This document shows, in pieces, positions 52,365 through 64,000 of a stretch of DNA of 64,000 nt. The stretch is from Dicaeum eximium (lineage: Eukaryota; Chordata; Aves; Passeriformes; Dicaeidae): contig VWZP01005668.1 in NCBI GenBank assembly GCA_013396995.1, positions 1,504,806 to 1,568,805 of the forward strand, written 5' to 3'. Position 1 is the first letter of the stretch, and each line of letters starts with the position of its first letter. Below the pieces are notes generated by a model. That model saw only the letters and a list, made by a program, of their open reading frames with translations. It had not been told where the DNA came from and searched no databases. Both the position numbers and the translations under genes were made by a program.

Positions 52365-52507
52365 AGCCTATTTTTGTGGATGCCCATGTTATCCCAGATG
52401 GCACTGACCCCAATGATGCCAAAATCTACTTCTTCTTCAAAGAAAGACTCACAGACAACAGCGGCAGCACAAAGCAAATTCATTCAATGATCGCAAGAGT
52501 ATGCCCA
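52365..52507 (+). CDS. SEMA3C: Semaphorin-3C, visible coding exon 6
   Basis: A 143-bp exon: AG completes the split Glu and 47 codons follow (phase 0 out). Acceptor CTTTTTCATTTCAG, donor CCA/GTAAGA. It encodes EPIFVDAHVIPDGTDPNDAK, then IYFFFKERLTDNSGSTKQIH and SMIARVCP. The final Cys-Pro is the third-disulfide cysteine of the family; its partner sits in the next exon beyond the window (Cys after Pro-Gly-Thr). In mammalian SEMA3C as remembered the loop reads DNNRST, which contains an N-R-S sequon. Here it is DNSGST, so that glycosylation site is absent. Confidence 0.97.
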
Positions 52508-54452
52508 GTAAGAACTGTTTTGTTTTCCAGGTTGCTGGGATAAGCTGCTAGTGTGACATGATAATCTAAAAAACTAAATGTTTGAAAAGCCTTTGATTTG
52601 ACAAAATTTCCTGTTCTGTGTCCTCTGTAAGAGGAGCTGTTACTGAACTCACAGCTAGGATCTGAACAGGTTATATATATATATCTGACTGTACTTGTAA
52701 GAATATGGAAATGTAGAGGTTTAGGGATTTGTGTATTTCTCTGACTGAGTCAGAATAATTACCAGTGTTGAATTTTCAAACTTGCTACAAATAAGGCACA
52801 TTATTTTTGTAATAAAAATGAACTTTAAGCAGTGAAAGCTTTCACACATGCACACTCAAAATAGTTAAAGCTCATCAGAAATATCAAGCTTTTAAATGGG
52901 TGGATTTAACTTTCAAATGCGGTTTTCATTTTTACGACATCTGTTCTTTCTGCTTCCTTGTATTGATGCATGTGTGAGCCTAACTTTAAAAATGTGCACA
53001 GGAAATTTAAATTCAGGAGTTGTGGCTATTCCTGGGCAATAATTAATTTTATTCCACAGCACGCCTCGTTGTATCTATTTTTTTTNTCAACTGTAGATGA
53101 AAAATGATTGAAGGAGCTATTAATATGTCTGGTGAAATCATTTTTTTTTAAATGAGAGAAAAATTATGAATCCACAATTGCTGCTAGCCTATTCATTCCT
53201 TGTTTTGGAAGGCTTCATGAAGTTCATAGTGAGTTTTTATATATTCCCTGTCTTAAATTTGGGTTTTCTTTAGAATTTGATGCTTTGTGATGTTGTACCT
53301 GCATGTGAAGGTGTTTGTCCTTCTCTGGCAATATGATGAGGCATGTGATCTCTTTTATAATCTCCATTCTCTCTATTTCAGTGAGGGCCTAAAGGCCTTT
53401 TGGGGTGTCTTGCAAAAAGACATTTCACACAGTTACAGCTGTATTTGGTTTTTTACTGTTATAATGAAGCCCAGTTGATTTTTGAAAGGCATAAGCCTTT
53501 TTAGACTTGCACTGAAGCCACTGTCAGAATCCCAAGGCCAGTTAAAATAAATCTGAGCCATATTTGTACACTTGTATACATGCCATCGTATTCATGTATC
53601 AACACCTTTGAGACTGGCAAAATACATTACTCCCTGAAAAAACTCCTTGTAAGTCACCCAAAATGTTGGATTACCAACTCCAACTGCATCAGTGAAACAT
53701 GCACAGCACTTTATTGAAATCCCATTTCAATAGCTTCTACATTTCATTTTTTCTCTTTCCTTGGGTGACATCATGTTATTAGTTTGGAGGACACTGCTGT
53801 TACATAAGGCATTCACAGTTAGTCAGGATCTGTCACCTCAGTGCTGCATCACCTGGTTTGGCAGCTACAGTTTCCACCCTGAGCCATGGAAAATTGGGAA
53901 GATGCATGAGTGAGCTGTGACCAAGCCATCTCTGGACCAAGCTAGGAGGACTTGCAACAGTGCATAACTAGCTTGACCCACACTAGCCCCCATTTCTGAA
54001 TACTGTTTGAGAATCCACCTCCTGTGTTAGTGTGGCTTACTAGGTCAGGTGCAGTTCTGCTGCTGTCAGAACTGGAGGAAACATCCCTCTATAGAACCAT
54101 GGGACCTTTTAGAGATAGCATAGACTTTATCCTGGGTGTCAGTGAGTGATCCAGGGCTCCCCAGTCACTTCCAGTCATAACAGCATACACTGCTTATGCA
54201 CAAAATCTACTGCCCAACCCTTCAGCCCTGCTAGCCCAGCAGAGAAAATCCACTCAGAAAACTAGTTCTTGATTTGTTCTGCATATAGAATGCTTAGATG
54301 AAGGGATTTGGCTTAGGCCTATCTATTTTTAATATTAAATTTACCAGATAATTATCTAGATAATGAATTAACCTGAGAAAAATGTGGGAAAGCCCAGTAA
54401 AATGTTAGCTGTGTTTTATTTCTTCTTTTCTGAAAATAATATTACTTTCCAG
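52508..54452 (+). other. SEMA3C: SEMA3C intron (1945 bp)
   Basis: GTAAGA...TTTCCAG borders. It has a (TA)n run at 52672-52684 and an unresolved base (N) at 53086 within a T-rich stretch. No transposon or coding signal was seen. Confidence 0.9.
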
Positions 54453-54567
54453 AATGACACAGGTGGTCAGCGCAGTCTCGTGAACAAGTGGACAACATTC
54501 TTGAAAGCAAGACTTGTGTGCTCAGTAATGGATGAAGATGGAACAGAAACGTACTTTGATGAATTAG
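54453..54567 (+). CDS. SEMA3C: Semaphorin-3C, visible coding exon 7
   Basis: A 115-bp exon of 38 codons plus a lone G (phase 0 in, 1 out). Acceptor ATTACTTTCCAG, donor G/GTATCA, which is the weakest donor in the set. It reads NDTGGQRSLVNKWTTFLKAR, then LVCSVMDEDGTETYFDEL. NDT is a glycosylation sequon created across the junction with Cys-Pro of the previous exon. The Cys of RLVC lies 24 residues after the Cys-Pro cysteine, matching the family spacing, and should pair with the SAVC cysteine two exons on. If the intron were retained, translation would continue about 11 codons (GITKNIPKSFI) to a stop at about 54603. Confidence 0.97.
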
Positions 54568-54758
54568 GTATCACAAAAAACATCCCTAAAAGTTTCATCT
54601 AAATGCTACACCTTGTGCCTATTTAATGACTGATTTTCATTCCCTTTCTTAGTCAAGTTGTTAACAGTGAAATCAGAGTACTGGAAGTCCATGACAAAAT
54701 TCCCCCCTTTATGACAGCAGAAGAAAAAAAATTCTTCATAAGTCCCTCTGTGTAATTA

Positions 54759-54785
54759 TCATTACCTTTGAAATAAAGGTAATGA
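54759..54785. repeat. Perfect 11-bp hairpin
   Basis: TCATTACCTTT and AAAGGTAATGA surround a 5-base GAAAT loop. It lies about 190 bp after the weak exon 7 donor. Confidence 0.9.
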
Positions 54786-56613
54786 ATCGTGACTATGTAC
54801 AACAGTGATGTATGTAAAGAATCAACACTTGGAAGAAAACATCTAAGTGACTCTCTTACTGTTTTGCTACTAGCTTGAATTACAATAGAGGGTTTTTAAC
54901 ATCCCTTTGAAACTGTTTCTTATACCACTGCGTGACACGCTGCTTTTCCATAATGCATTTTTTCAATTTTTTGATCACAGGGTAGAGTCCTCACTTTGGT
55001 AATTCAAGATAATGCTCATAAATCCTGTTACTGGCACCAGCAATAGCACTATACATAAATATAATATTTCAGGGATCATTCAGTCACATAAATTTTTGTT
55101 CCAACATGTGAAATACTGTAAATTCTCAATGTATAATCTATACAGCAATCACAAGAGGCTTCTTTTCGTGAAGGAATTAATAGATGCATATCTTGATACC
55201 TACATGCCAAACAACATTACCAGAGTGTTTCAAATTCTATGTTTTCCATAGCTGAGATGAGCAAAATCATAGTTCTAAATTCAGGTATTGGAAGATTTGG
55301 CACGTGCTTTACTATAAATATAAATAATATAAGCATCTAATGTGCCCTGCACTGGGTCTGCATCTGTATCCTCTCCATTGCATCCTCTCTCTCTTTTCTC
55401 AATTGTTATTCCTGATTCCCACCATAGCAAATGGGGTGTGGAGTCTTTTTGAGTTTATATATTTACAACTGTTTGGTGTACTTGCTTTAGTTCAAGGTTT
55501 CAATGGAACCTGATTGGCCCTAGGAGCAGATCCTGATTTGCTCTAGCTTGGAATGTCCAAGGTGCTTGGAGGATGGATTTTCTGAAATTTGCAGTGCCTC
55601 AGCACTGCCACAGCATCTCATCTTTCAGAACTGTGATTTACCAACCCCCTCCTCTTCAACAAAGCAGTAGGATAACTGCTTTTATTTTGTATGACAATAT
55701 GAAGGACCATGGTGAATAGGAGACAATGCTCTCAGCATGGGATCCCAGCACAATTCCCTAGCAAAGAGGAAGAATACAATCACAGCTGGAAATTCAGAAA
55801 ACTGGGAGAGAGCAAACACATGCTTCTGTGTTCATGTATAATTCAGGAGAGTATAACATTTCCAGTTCTGCATGGTGAAGTCTTTTGCTTTTGACGTATT
55901 GAAAAGAATATTTTAAAAAATTCAGCGGGTTAAATGAAAGAGCCACATAAATTAATGGAGAGCTAAAGAACATATTCTGTGATAAAAAGCTCACACAGTT
56001 CAGCCTTTTTTTGTGTTGTAAATTAAGTTTAAGAGGTAGCATGATTATAGTTATTAAAAACATTTGTAAGGAGAAACTGTCAGAGATTAAAGTAGTTTTC
56101 AGTGAAATGTAAAAAAAAATCAACAGATCAGAGGTTATAGTGGGTAAATTCATTTCAATGAGTAGGTACAGTGTTGCACAGTGCAGTCAATAAATCCCTA
56201 CAACAGGAGACGAGAGGTTTACATCGTTCACAGTCTTTACTGCGAAGCTGTCTGACATTCACATCGTGTTGAAAATGCTCTAGTGAGGGCACTCCAGTGC
56301 ACTCTGGACAATAAAACACCTAATTTCCCTGGTTTTGATTACATCCATCTATGGGAACTCTTTGTCTTTAACCTACTGCAACTTTAACGTTTTCCTACTG
56401 CTAAACAACCTGCTGAAACAAGATACAGCTGAGAAAAATGTGTGACATAGATCCTGAATGTATTTGAAAATCTTTGCCTTCTGTCTCCATAAGGCTAGAG
56501 GGCATGGAGTTAATTTCCAGATTTGTTTCTGAGTGTTCAAATGCTAGATTTATGCATATATGATCTGTTCATGTGGTAAGTCTCCTTTCTCCTGTTCAAC
56601 TCTGATTGAAGAG

Positions 56614-56654
56614 AGATAAAACTTTGAGAGAGTTTTATCTTGAGAGATAAAACT
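56614..56654. repeat. Overlapping hairpin and direct repeat
   Basis: AGATAAAACT (56614-56623) pairs with AGTTTTATCT (56631-56640) across a 7-base TTGAGAG loop, and a second direct copy GAGAGATAAAACT follows at 56642-56654. It sits within about 100-130 bases of the exon 8 acceptor, in the usual vicinity of branch-point and silencer elements. Confidence 0.85.
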
Positions 56655-56746
56655 ACTGTTGAGTTTAGGAGGAATAAAATCATCAATTAAACTGAAAAGA
56701 AAATTTTTCTTACTATTCAAAATACTTTTCTTTCTCTTTCTTACAG

Positions 56747-56816
56747 AGGATGTTTTTCTCCTAGAGACAGATAACCCCAGAACAACACTCGTGTATGGAA
56801 TTTTTACAACATCGAG
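56747..56816 (+). CDS. SEMA3C: Semaphorin-3C, visible coding exon 8
   Basis: A 70-bp exon, the usual size in class 3 semaphorins: AG completes Glu, 22 codons follow, then AG opens a split Ser (phase 1 in, 2 out). Acceptor TTTCTTACAG, donor AG/GTAAAC. It encodes EDVFLLETDNPRTTLVYGIF followed by TTS. The DNPRTTLVYGIF strand is part of the sema beta-propeller. The open frame at 56795-57142 starting inside it is a different frame and not coding. Confidence 0.96.
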
Positions 56817-59477
56817 GTAAACATGGAGATTCGAAAAAAAATTATCGGAACTGCCTGATTTTCTGTATGAAAACTGAAACTGGTACTTTGTGGATGAGGC
56901 TGTGCTGGGCAGTTTTGTGCCTGCTGTGGCCCTGGTGTGCATGCAGGAGTCTCAGTATCATTGCTGTCGGTATCTATGTCAGAGCTGTGCTTCTTGGAGC
57001 AAACTCCTTCCTGACATACTGTCAGCTGCCACTGGGAAAACATTTCCTTGGAGGGCCACTTGTCACTGCTCAGCAGTGGAGAGCTAAATGTCTTCAATGC
57101 AGAGAACTCATGTGGCATCTGAGAGCACTTAACACCTCCTGAAGAACATCCAGCACCCTGAAGGATCAAACCAGGAATTCTTGCGTGGATTCGTACAAAT
57201 CATTTCCAGTCTCTCAGCTGGCTGATGATCACAGAGATGGCAAATAACCGTGTTGGCTTCAGCTGGCTGCTGAAGGACAAGCTTTTGTGGCATTTGGTCA
57301 CCTGCTTGCAGCTCCCTGTTACCAGTCAATTTTATTCACTTACTGACTGGTTTAGAAGGCATTTACTGAGCTCCCAAGGGTGGGGGAAGCACTAGGTACA
57401 GTTTACTATGCTGAAACTCTCCACAAAGATAGACTGATAGGTGTACTAATAGATTCTTCCACCTCTACCTTTATTTTTTATTTTTCTTTGCCCTCACCAC
57501 ATAGTGTTAATACAGAGTAAAATTGGTTACTACCCCCTGATTTCTTTTATGCGGCCCTTAATTATTTAGCTGTTATTTCTTGCATTCAAAGAAGTCTTCT
57601 TGGGGATTTTTTTAGTATTTTCATTTATTTGATCAAATTTGAAAATTATGTAATTTATTATTAATAATTCCTGTAATGACAATTTTTAGTTAAAAAATCC
57701 TTTCAGATTTTTTTTTTTATGCAATAGACTTTTTTCACCAGGATATAGCAGTCTGCTTACTCAAATATATAAATATGATAAGAGAGTATGATTCTATGAT
57801 ATTTTATTGGGGAAGAAAAAGCATCACATCACTTCAAAACTCAGGTGCTGTCTATAATTCCTACTTCACAAAAAGAGAAAATGATGAGCTTATGTTTAGT
57901 AGTAAAACCACACTTATCACTAGGTTGGGGGTGAAACATAACTGAACTGGAAACACATCTACCTAATTCTGGCATTTGTCAGTGGAAGTGAGTCATGGGA
58001 CCACATAGGCTGACAAAAAAGAGAAAACTTCACTTTTTCCTGGCTATTTTCTCTCTCTACTGAAGTTTTTACGCATGCATTTCTGTTATTGTGAACCACA
58101 TGGTCTGTTCTTGCTTTATTTTTGTTCAACTATAAGTTGGATGTGTTAGCTAGTTAAATATGGAAACCATAAGGATTTTCACTCCTTAATAGTTCCTGTA
58201 TCTTCATCTCTGTAGATTTCCAATTCATAACAGAAGCAAGAGACAAACATCACAGGAAGTAATAACTACTAGTATTTTTATCTAAATCATACAGAAGGAA
58301 ACCAATTAATACTGAGCTAAATTATTTTAGTGTCATAATATGCTGTAAAGATAACATAAAACTTCTGGAAAGACTAAATGCATTTCTCAAAATCTATTAA
58401 TACCTAGTAAAAATTCCACAAATACCATAATCCATCTAGAAGGTTCATTCCACTAATCCATATATAGCTGAGAGTAATGTGGATTTCACTTTCGTTGTTT
58501 AAACACTATGTGTAATGTTTTCAGGCTTTTTTGTGGAGTGTTTTTTCCTTCTTCAATTGAAAACAGTTACTTGGATTATCTTCATCCTGCAGTTAACACT
58601 AGGCAGGTTTTAGACTGTCTGGAGTTTCCATTTTTTAAAATAAATATCACAAACCTTGCATGCAGTGAGAGGAAAAATGAGGGAGTTAATTCACTGTAGT
58701 CAGCCTTAGTGTGGATCTGGAAAACTTTTCCCTAGTGCCCTTCATCATCAGGGAGTGATGGAGACAAATCAGGGCTTGTGCTGCCAGGACCTGTGGCTGA
58801 ATCTGGAGCAGTGGGAAGAATTTGCCCTTTTCTCAGGCAAATCCCTGGGTTCCCCACAGGAAGCTTCAGACCTGGGTCTTCATAAGACCAGTTTTATGGG
58901 CAGATTTGAGGACTGGATAGGAGTAATTCCTTTACAGCCACATCATGTCCCCATTTTTTTGCAAAAAAGTTGGAAACTGATTATAATAATCCAACCGAGT
59001 CTGATTGCTCTGGATGTTTTGGTTAATATTTTAGCCATGTATTTTAGGAAGCTCATGCAGGTCTTGTGGTTAATATGCTGGAAGGGAGTTCTGGAAACCT
59101 GTGCTGAGCTTGGCAGTACAAAGTTTATAAAACTCCTGCCTCACTGAGGTCAGCAATATTTTTGCCATTGATTTAACTATAGCCAGATTATATTTCTTCT
59201 ATATTTAGTGTTAGGAAATCTTCTTTTTGCACCAGTAGGGTAGTGCCTACCTCTCTCTTTTTCAGTTCACTGTTTAGAAAGGTGCTACATCTTAAGAAGT
59301 AGTGGTGCATATTGGGGAGCTAGATTAGTTGATTTTAAATGTTTTAATCCATATAAAAGCAATAAATTGCATAGAATATTACATTAGAGGTATCTTTAAT
59401 CATTGGACCATGCAAAATTACGGAAAAGCTATAAAAAAGTTGGTAGATTGCAATGCTAACTTTTTCTTGTCTTCCAG
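56817..59477 (+). other. SEMA3C: SEMA3C intron (2661 bp)
   Basis: GTAAAC...CTTCCAG borders. A G+C-moderate stretch at 56880-57350 carries several overlapping frames on both strands (up to 121 codons) without domain resemblance. The rest is AT-rich. No repeat family was recognised. Confidence 0.9.
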
Positions 59478-59622
59478 CTCCATATTTAAAGGCTCAGCTG
59501 TGTGTGTGTATCATCTGTCTGACATCCAGACCGTGTTCAATGGACCATTTGCACACAAGGAGGGCCCAAACCACCAGCTGATTCCATATCAGGGCAGAAT
59601 TCCATACCCGCGACCTGGCACC
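59478..59622 (+). CDS. SEMA3C: Semaphorin-3C, visible coding exon 9
   Basis: A 145-bp exon: C completes a split Ser and 48 codons follow (phase 2 in, 0 out). Acceptor CTTGTCTTCCAG, donor ACC/GTAAGT. It reads SSIFKGSAVCVYHLSDIQTV, then FNGPFAHKEGPNHQLIPYQG and RIPYPRPGT. FKGSAVC(V)YHLSDI and FNGPFAHKEGPNHQL are strongly conserved among class 3 semaphorins. The Cys of SAVC is the partner of the RLVC cysteine in exon 7. The following exon should begin Cys-Pro-Gly-Gly, but it is not in the window. Mammalian SEMA3C as remembered has SSVFKGS and LISYQG where this has SSIFKGS and LIPYQG. Confidence 0.97.
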
Positions 59623-62600
59623 GTAAGTACAAAGATGTTTATTCAGTCTTGCCAATTGCTCTTCTCTGTTTAATGTATAAATAAATACTATTTATTCCAG
59701 GAGAAAAGCCTGTATGTGACTGTGACAGTTACAATTCAGGACTATTTTATTTGCTTTTCCGTTGCCTACAAACCCAACTGCAAATCATGTCGTGTCTGGA
59801 AATCTTCTAGAAAGAATTAAAAGTCATGTAAAATGTTAGTTGTTCTTTCTGCTTCAAAGGTGACAAGAATTAGCTCATTAGGTGATAGTCTTATTGTTTG
59901 CATGCTCATTTCCATTTTGTGGGTACATTTGAGCAAAATGTAGCTAAATAAACAAGCATGCAAAGACAGCATTGTCAGTTTGTTCCACAGCCTGGATCCA
60001 AATGTCTGTGAGTCTGTCTTCAGCCTGTATGAATTTTCTTTAGTTCTCCAGAGTCTTGCACCTCTACTCAGATGCTTAGGAGATGTAGTTGGAGATTTAG
60101 AGAACAAGGTGTCTGGGACTTGTCACTTGACTGTGTCGTACCCTGCCAGGTTCTGAATCTCAGAAGAGAGACCTAAAAATAGAAACATTTTCTTGCCATT
60201 CAATTCACCATCATCTTCCTTGTAAGAATGCTTTTTGTATGCCTTGGTTTCAGGACTTTCTTTCACTGTATCAGGGGCAGTAATAATCTTCCAGTAAATT
60301 CTGTACACAATTAGAGCTAGCTCTGTTTCCAAGTTGTGTAAAAGTATCCCATGAAGTATTTTACACAAAACTACTGTTTCTTCTCATTTTTCGACTTCAT
60401 GATGTATAAAAATTGCTGTTAATGCACTTTTTTCTTTATTTATTTACTTATTTATTCTATTCTTAATTTATTTAGCAGAAATGTAACATCTGATATTTCA
60501 AGCTTTAATGAAGAGTGTATGAACTTTCTCTTGAATCATCTCTGAATCCATATTTGCTAAATGAAGTATGGAAGTTTTGATGTGTGTTGACTCCTATGAA
60601 GTCTTACAGTTTCTTAAGTATCAGAATGAAATAAGTTTGCAGAGAGTCATTAATTATCTCTCAACAATACAGTTATATTTTTTTAGATTAACATTTTGTT
60701 ACTTCTCCATTCATCACAGGAAATTAAATTTTATTTTAATTTTGCCAGTCCTTGTGAGAGCCTTTAACCATATTACTATTTCAGTCTAATTTGTCCTTAT
60801 GCTGCAAAATCTTGTTCTTTTTCTCTCTTCCTCTCCCACACATGGAATAACTTAGATACATGGAGTAGCTATCCTTGTTCACACAATTCTTCATGACATT
60901 TTAGTGCAGTTGTTGCTGGCTGTAAAAGTTAGGACTTTACATTCCCAGATCTCTAGAATTAACTAATCAATACCTGACATTCCACTAAGGTCTAATGCCA
61001 GCATTAGTCTTTCCTTGCAATTAATTCATGCAGCTCTAATCGCATGAGTTCACTGAGGCTTTAAAAAAAAAGACCCATTTAAACAGGAAGTTTCACACTC
61101 CTTCAAAGTTTCTTGCTGCTTCATAGTATTTTGTTCGTGTGTGTTTCCTCAACCACTGCCATGTTTTTCTTGGTTCGCCTCATGGAGGCTTCTGAGGTAT
61201 TTCAGATGAGCCTAAGGAAATTGGGAAACACAACAGAAAGGGGAAAAAAATCAGATTTGGATTTAACATGGTGACAGAAATTATCTACACTTTCCACATA
61301 TGCCGATGAGCTCTGAATTTGAAGATAAATTCTTAGATCATGGCTCACAGAGATTCCTTTAGATGACCTTTGCTGGTTTTTGGATCATTGGCTTTTGTGT
61401 GCTTCCTCATGATTCAGCCCCAACACATTATCCCTAAGTCATAATTTCCAAGATGGCTTTTCTTTGGCTTTGCTTTTATTTCACTGCCAAAAAAAATCCA
61501 CTTTTCAATGTGTGCCACAAACTGTATTTTTCACTTATATCAACGCATCTGCGAAAATCGGGACATGGGGAATTTTCTCTGCTCAGAATTTGTGCTCAAA
61601 GTGTTAACAAGATTAGCCATGTTTGCAATCTATGGGGCTTGATCTTCTTTTCTCTGGAATGTACTTTCTTTGTAACTTCTGGGATGCTGGACTAGAAAGG
61701 GATGCCTTTTTATATGACATGGAAAATCCTACTTTGCAGTTGCCTTAAGAGATATTAATACTAAACCTTTGGATGGAAATGAAAGTTCATCATGTTGCAG
61801 TACACTGGATAAACAATGGAAAGGCTTCAGTGTAGCTTCAGTAGGATTAAATAAAGCAATACATTCTTTTGGCCATGATCAACTCAGCAGTGTTTGGCTG
61901 TCCTTCACTAAATACCGATGGTTTCTTATTTCTCCACAAGCAAAACTTACTTATGGAAAAAAAATACATAATTGGCAGCTTGCTACTAAACTCAGTGATG
62001 TTTGAGGGTAGTTTCCATTTTTCAGAGTTTACAGAAATAGCTTTTGTATCTACAGCATATTGGGGAATATGCTGTAAATTAAAGAATTCTGATAATCGAG
62101 TGTGAACATAAAATTGTGTAGACAAGTCTTTGAATGAGCTGTAAGGATGCCCATTCAATCCCTCCAGGAAAGGAAGAGCTTATAGGTTTCTTCAGTGTCA
62201 TCTTTTGCTTGTCACTGGTTTAGCAAAAGAATTAATTGATTAAAGATGTTTGTTAAGGCTTTGCTCGGAACAATGATATAATGTAAGTTTTTAGGGTCAT
62301 GCTGGTGTGAATCATAGCACAGACATTTTTGCAAGAAGTCACAGAAAAAAGTCTTATGACTCCAAGTCAATAATGGAAGCGTCAAAAGTATTAGAGAGAG
62401 ACTTTTAATTGAGCTATGTGAGACAGGAAAGTTTAAGTTGAACTGTTTGTGAAACAGAATCCCTCTTGAAAGGAACTAGGGTCTGGCAGAGCACTACCAA
62501 GTAGAATAATCTTGCTAATGATGAATGCAGCTCTTTTTAAAGCATTTGTTGCTAATCTTAACAGATAGTTCCATACATTTTCTGGAATGTGGATTAATGT

Positions 62601-64000
62601 GCCAGAGAGGGTAGAGCAAGCAAGATAATAAGAATTCAACTTTGTGAGCAATCTTAGAGCATTAACATATAGCATCATTTCTAGGGAGAGCCAAAACAAA
62701 ACCCTGAGGATAAGTATGAGCCCAGAAAAATAAATCATCAATGATGAGAGAAACAACCCATGTCTGAGCTGAGTTCTGGTTCTTCTTCCTGGAGGGAACT
62801 GATTCCAGAGCAATTTCTTTTAAAGAGTTCCTACCACAGCTTCTACTTTGTATAAATAATTAACTCCTGATTGAGCCAGAAGATGACTCTAAAGCCTGTG
62901 ATTAGGCTGAATTCCCCTCTCTACTTGTTTCCTGGTGTGCCCAATGGATACTTTATTGGGTGCACAATATGGAACAGCTTTTAGCAGTGAGGGCAGAACA
63001 GACACCCTGCCTGTGGGTACGGGGATGTCCCAGGAGGTGAAGACCCAAATTTTTGCATTGCATCTCATCAGGTGGGTTGGACACATGACTCACATATCCC
63101 CAGAGAGTTTCCAAGTCTCTCAGAATATGAATAATTTTATGTAATTTTAGCCATCTAAAAGCAGGGTGTTTAGTCTGAATTACTGACTACAGGGGAAACC
63201 TAAGAATAAATGCCTGACTTTAGGAGAGTGGAAGTCAGGTGAGGTAAATCTCTCCCTTGGCTACTGGGTATTTTGTGTCTGTGGTTTTGACCAGAAATTC
63301 CATCCTAGATGTAAGAATGGCCCTCGTCAAAATAAACAAATTTCCATCAATGTTTTTTATTGAACAAATCATTTTCCAATTGGAAAAATACTGCATTGAA
63401 ACACTTCTGAATATCTCCAGCACTCTGAGGAGAGTTTCACACCTCAGAAATATGGTAAGGGGAAAAAATGACAGCTCAGGAGTAGCAATAAGAAGTGAGG
63501 TAGTGGTAGCTGAAAAAAAAAATCAAGTAAATTAACACAGGCACATCCAGAACTTTGTACCAATTACTGACATAGCTCTGATTTCTTCACAGTTTCCTTT
63601 TAGTTCCAAACTCAGTAAAGAGTTGAGTTTTCTAAGATGGCTTTTATTTTCTCATGAGGCCCAGAATGCCTCAGGGATTATTATTATTATTATTATTTGG
63701 ATGGTTCTTCATTATATTTAAAGAAGCATCCAAAGTATTCATGGACTTAAATTACCTCTAAGGCATCGGGGAAAGTATAGACAACATTTCAAATACAAAT
63801 AAATTGTTATGGGACTCCCTCATCAACCCCACATTGTTGCTCTTCCAAATGAAGATGAGTCACAGGCCCTTTCATCATCTTGTAATTAACATAATGACAA
63901 GAGGGATATTGGCCAAATTACAAGTGTATCAGATTTTGTCTTCTGCCTTTGTATTAATTCTGTAAAAAAATAGATGCAAAAGTTTGGTATCTTCCCATAC
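59623..64000 (+). other. SEMA3C: SEMA3C intron, 3' end outside the window
   Basis: It starts with GTAAGT and continues for at least 4378 bp. I searched for the next exon (Cys-Pro-Gly-Gly, then the DDVVTF and YPIHKRP type motifs) and did not find it. Content includes an imperfect (TTTA)n stretch around 60434-60478 and a (TTA)6 run at 63678-63695. Short frames (e.g. 62433-62813 minus, 62935-63144 plus) have no recognisable product. Confidence 0.85.
63678..63695. repeat. (TTA)6 microsatellite
   Basis: Six perfect TTA units. Confidence 0.95.

Larger units (their letters stand above)
54568..56746 (+). other. SEMA3C: SEMA3C intron (2179 bp)
   Basis: GTATCA...TTACAG borders. It contains two hairpin-forming repeats (54759-54785 and 56614-56654) and is otherwise AT-rich. 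Short minus-strand frames at 55794-56153 and 56550-56942 have no recognisable domain. Confidence 0.9.

Noticed and set aside
57785..57800. ATGATTCTATGATA, resembling the CR1 3' tail repeat
   Set aside because: The sequence upstream has none of the CR1 3' end, so a 14-base match is not enough.
59623..64000. Next SEMA3C exon (Cys-Pro-Gly-Gly start)
   Set aside because: No matching sequence with an acceptor is found before the window end, so it must lie downstream.

Overview
The window is a vertebrate nuclear genomic segment, most likely from a bird. It is AT-rich with low gene density, the exons are short (63-161 bp) and separated by kilobase introns, a CR1-type LINE relic is present, and the one recognisable gene is a class 3 semaphorin whose nine visible exons match SEMA3C. 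Nothing here fixes the species, and another sauropsid cannot be excluded. One unresolved base (N) occurs at 53086.

Layout: positions 1-38731 are the 3' part of a very large intron of SEMA3C on the + strand (if the signal-peptide exon lies upstream). I found no convincing coding exon there. It contains a short CpG-dense island (about 3580-3805), long T/G homopolymers (2577-2730), a CR1 relic (about 10385-10720), three MIR-like SINE traces, an LTR-like block in minus orientation (about 24700-25170), a young minisatellite of seven 36-bp units (29253-29504), and several perfect hairpins and local duplications. Positions 38732-59622 carry nine consecutive coding exons with canonical GT-AG borders and matching phases: 1028 bp, 342 complete residues plus one split codon. 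They encode most of the seven-bladed sema domain of SEMA3C, from just after the signal-peptide exon to a Pro-Gly-Thr before the next sema-domain exon. Positions 59623-64000 are the start of the following intron. The rest of the sema domain, PSI, Ig and basic tail must lie beyond 64000.

No second gene, RNA gene, CRISPR array or operon-like structure is supported on either strand. Apart from the nine exons, the long reading frames are non-coding background, and the longest of them (29118-29714) is open because a 36-bp repeat is a multiple of three. The most useful leads are the isolated CpG island (a candidate alternative promoter), the minisatellite, the exon-restricted CpG burst in the third visible exon, and the perfect inverted repeats. 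No clearly new biological system was found.
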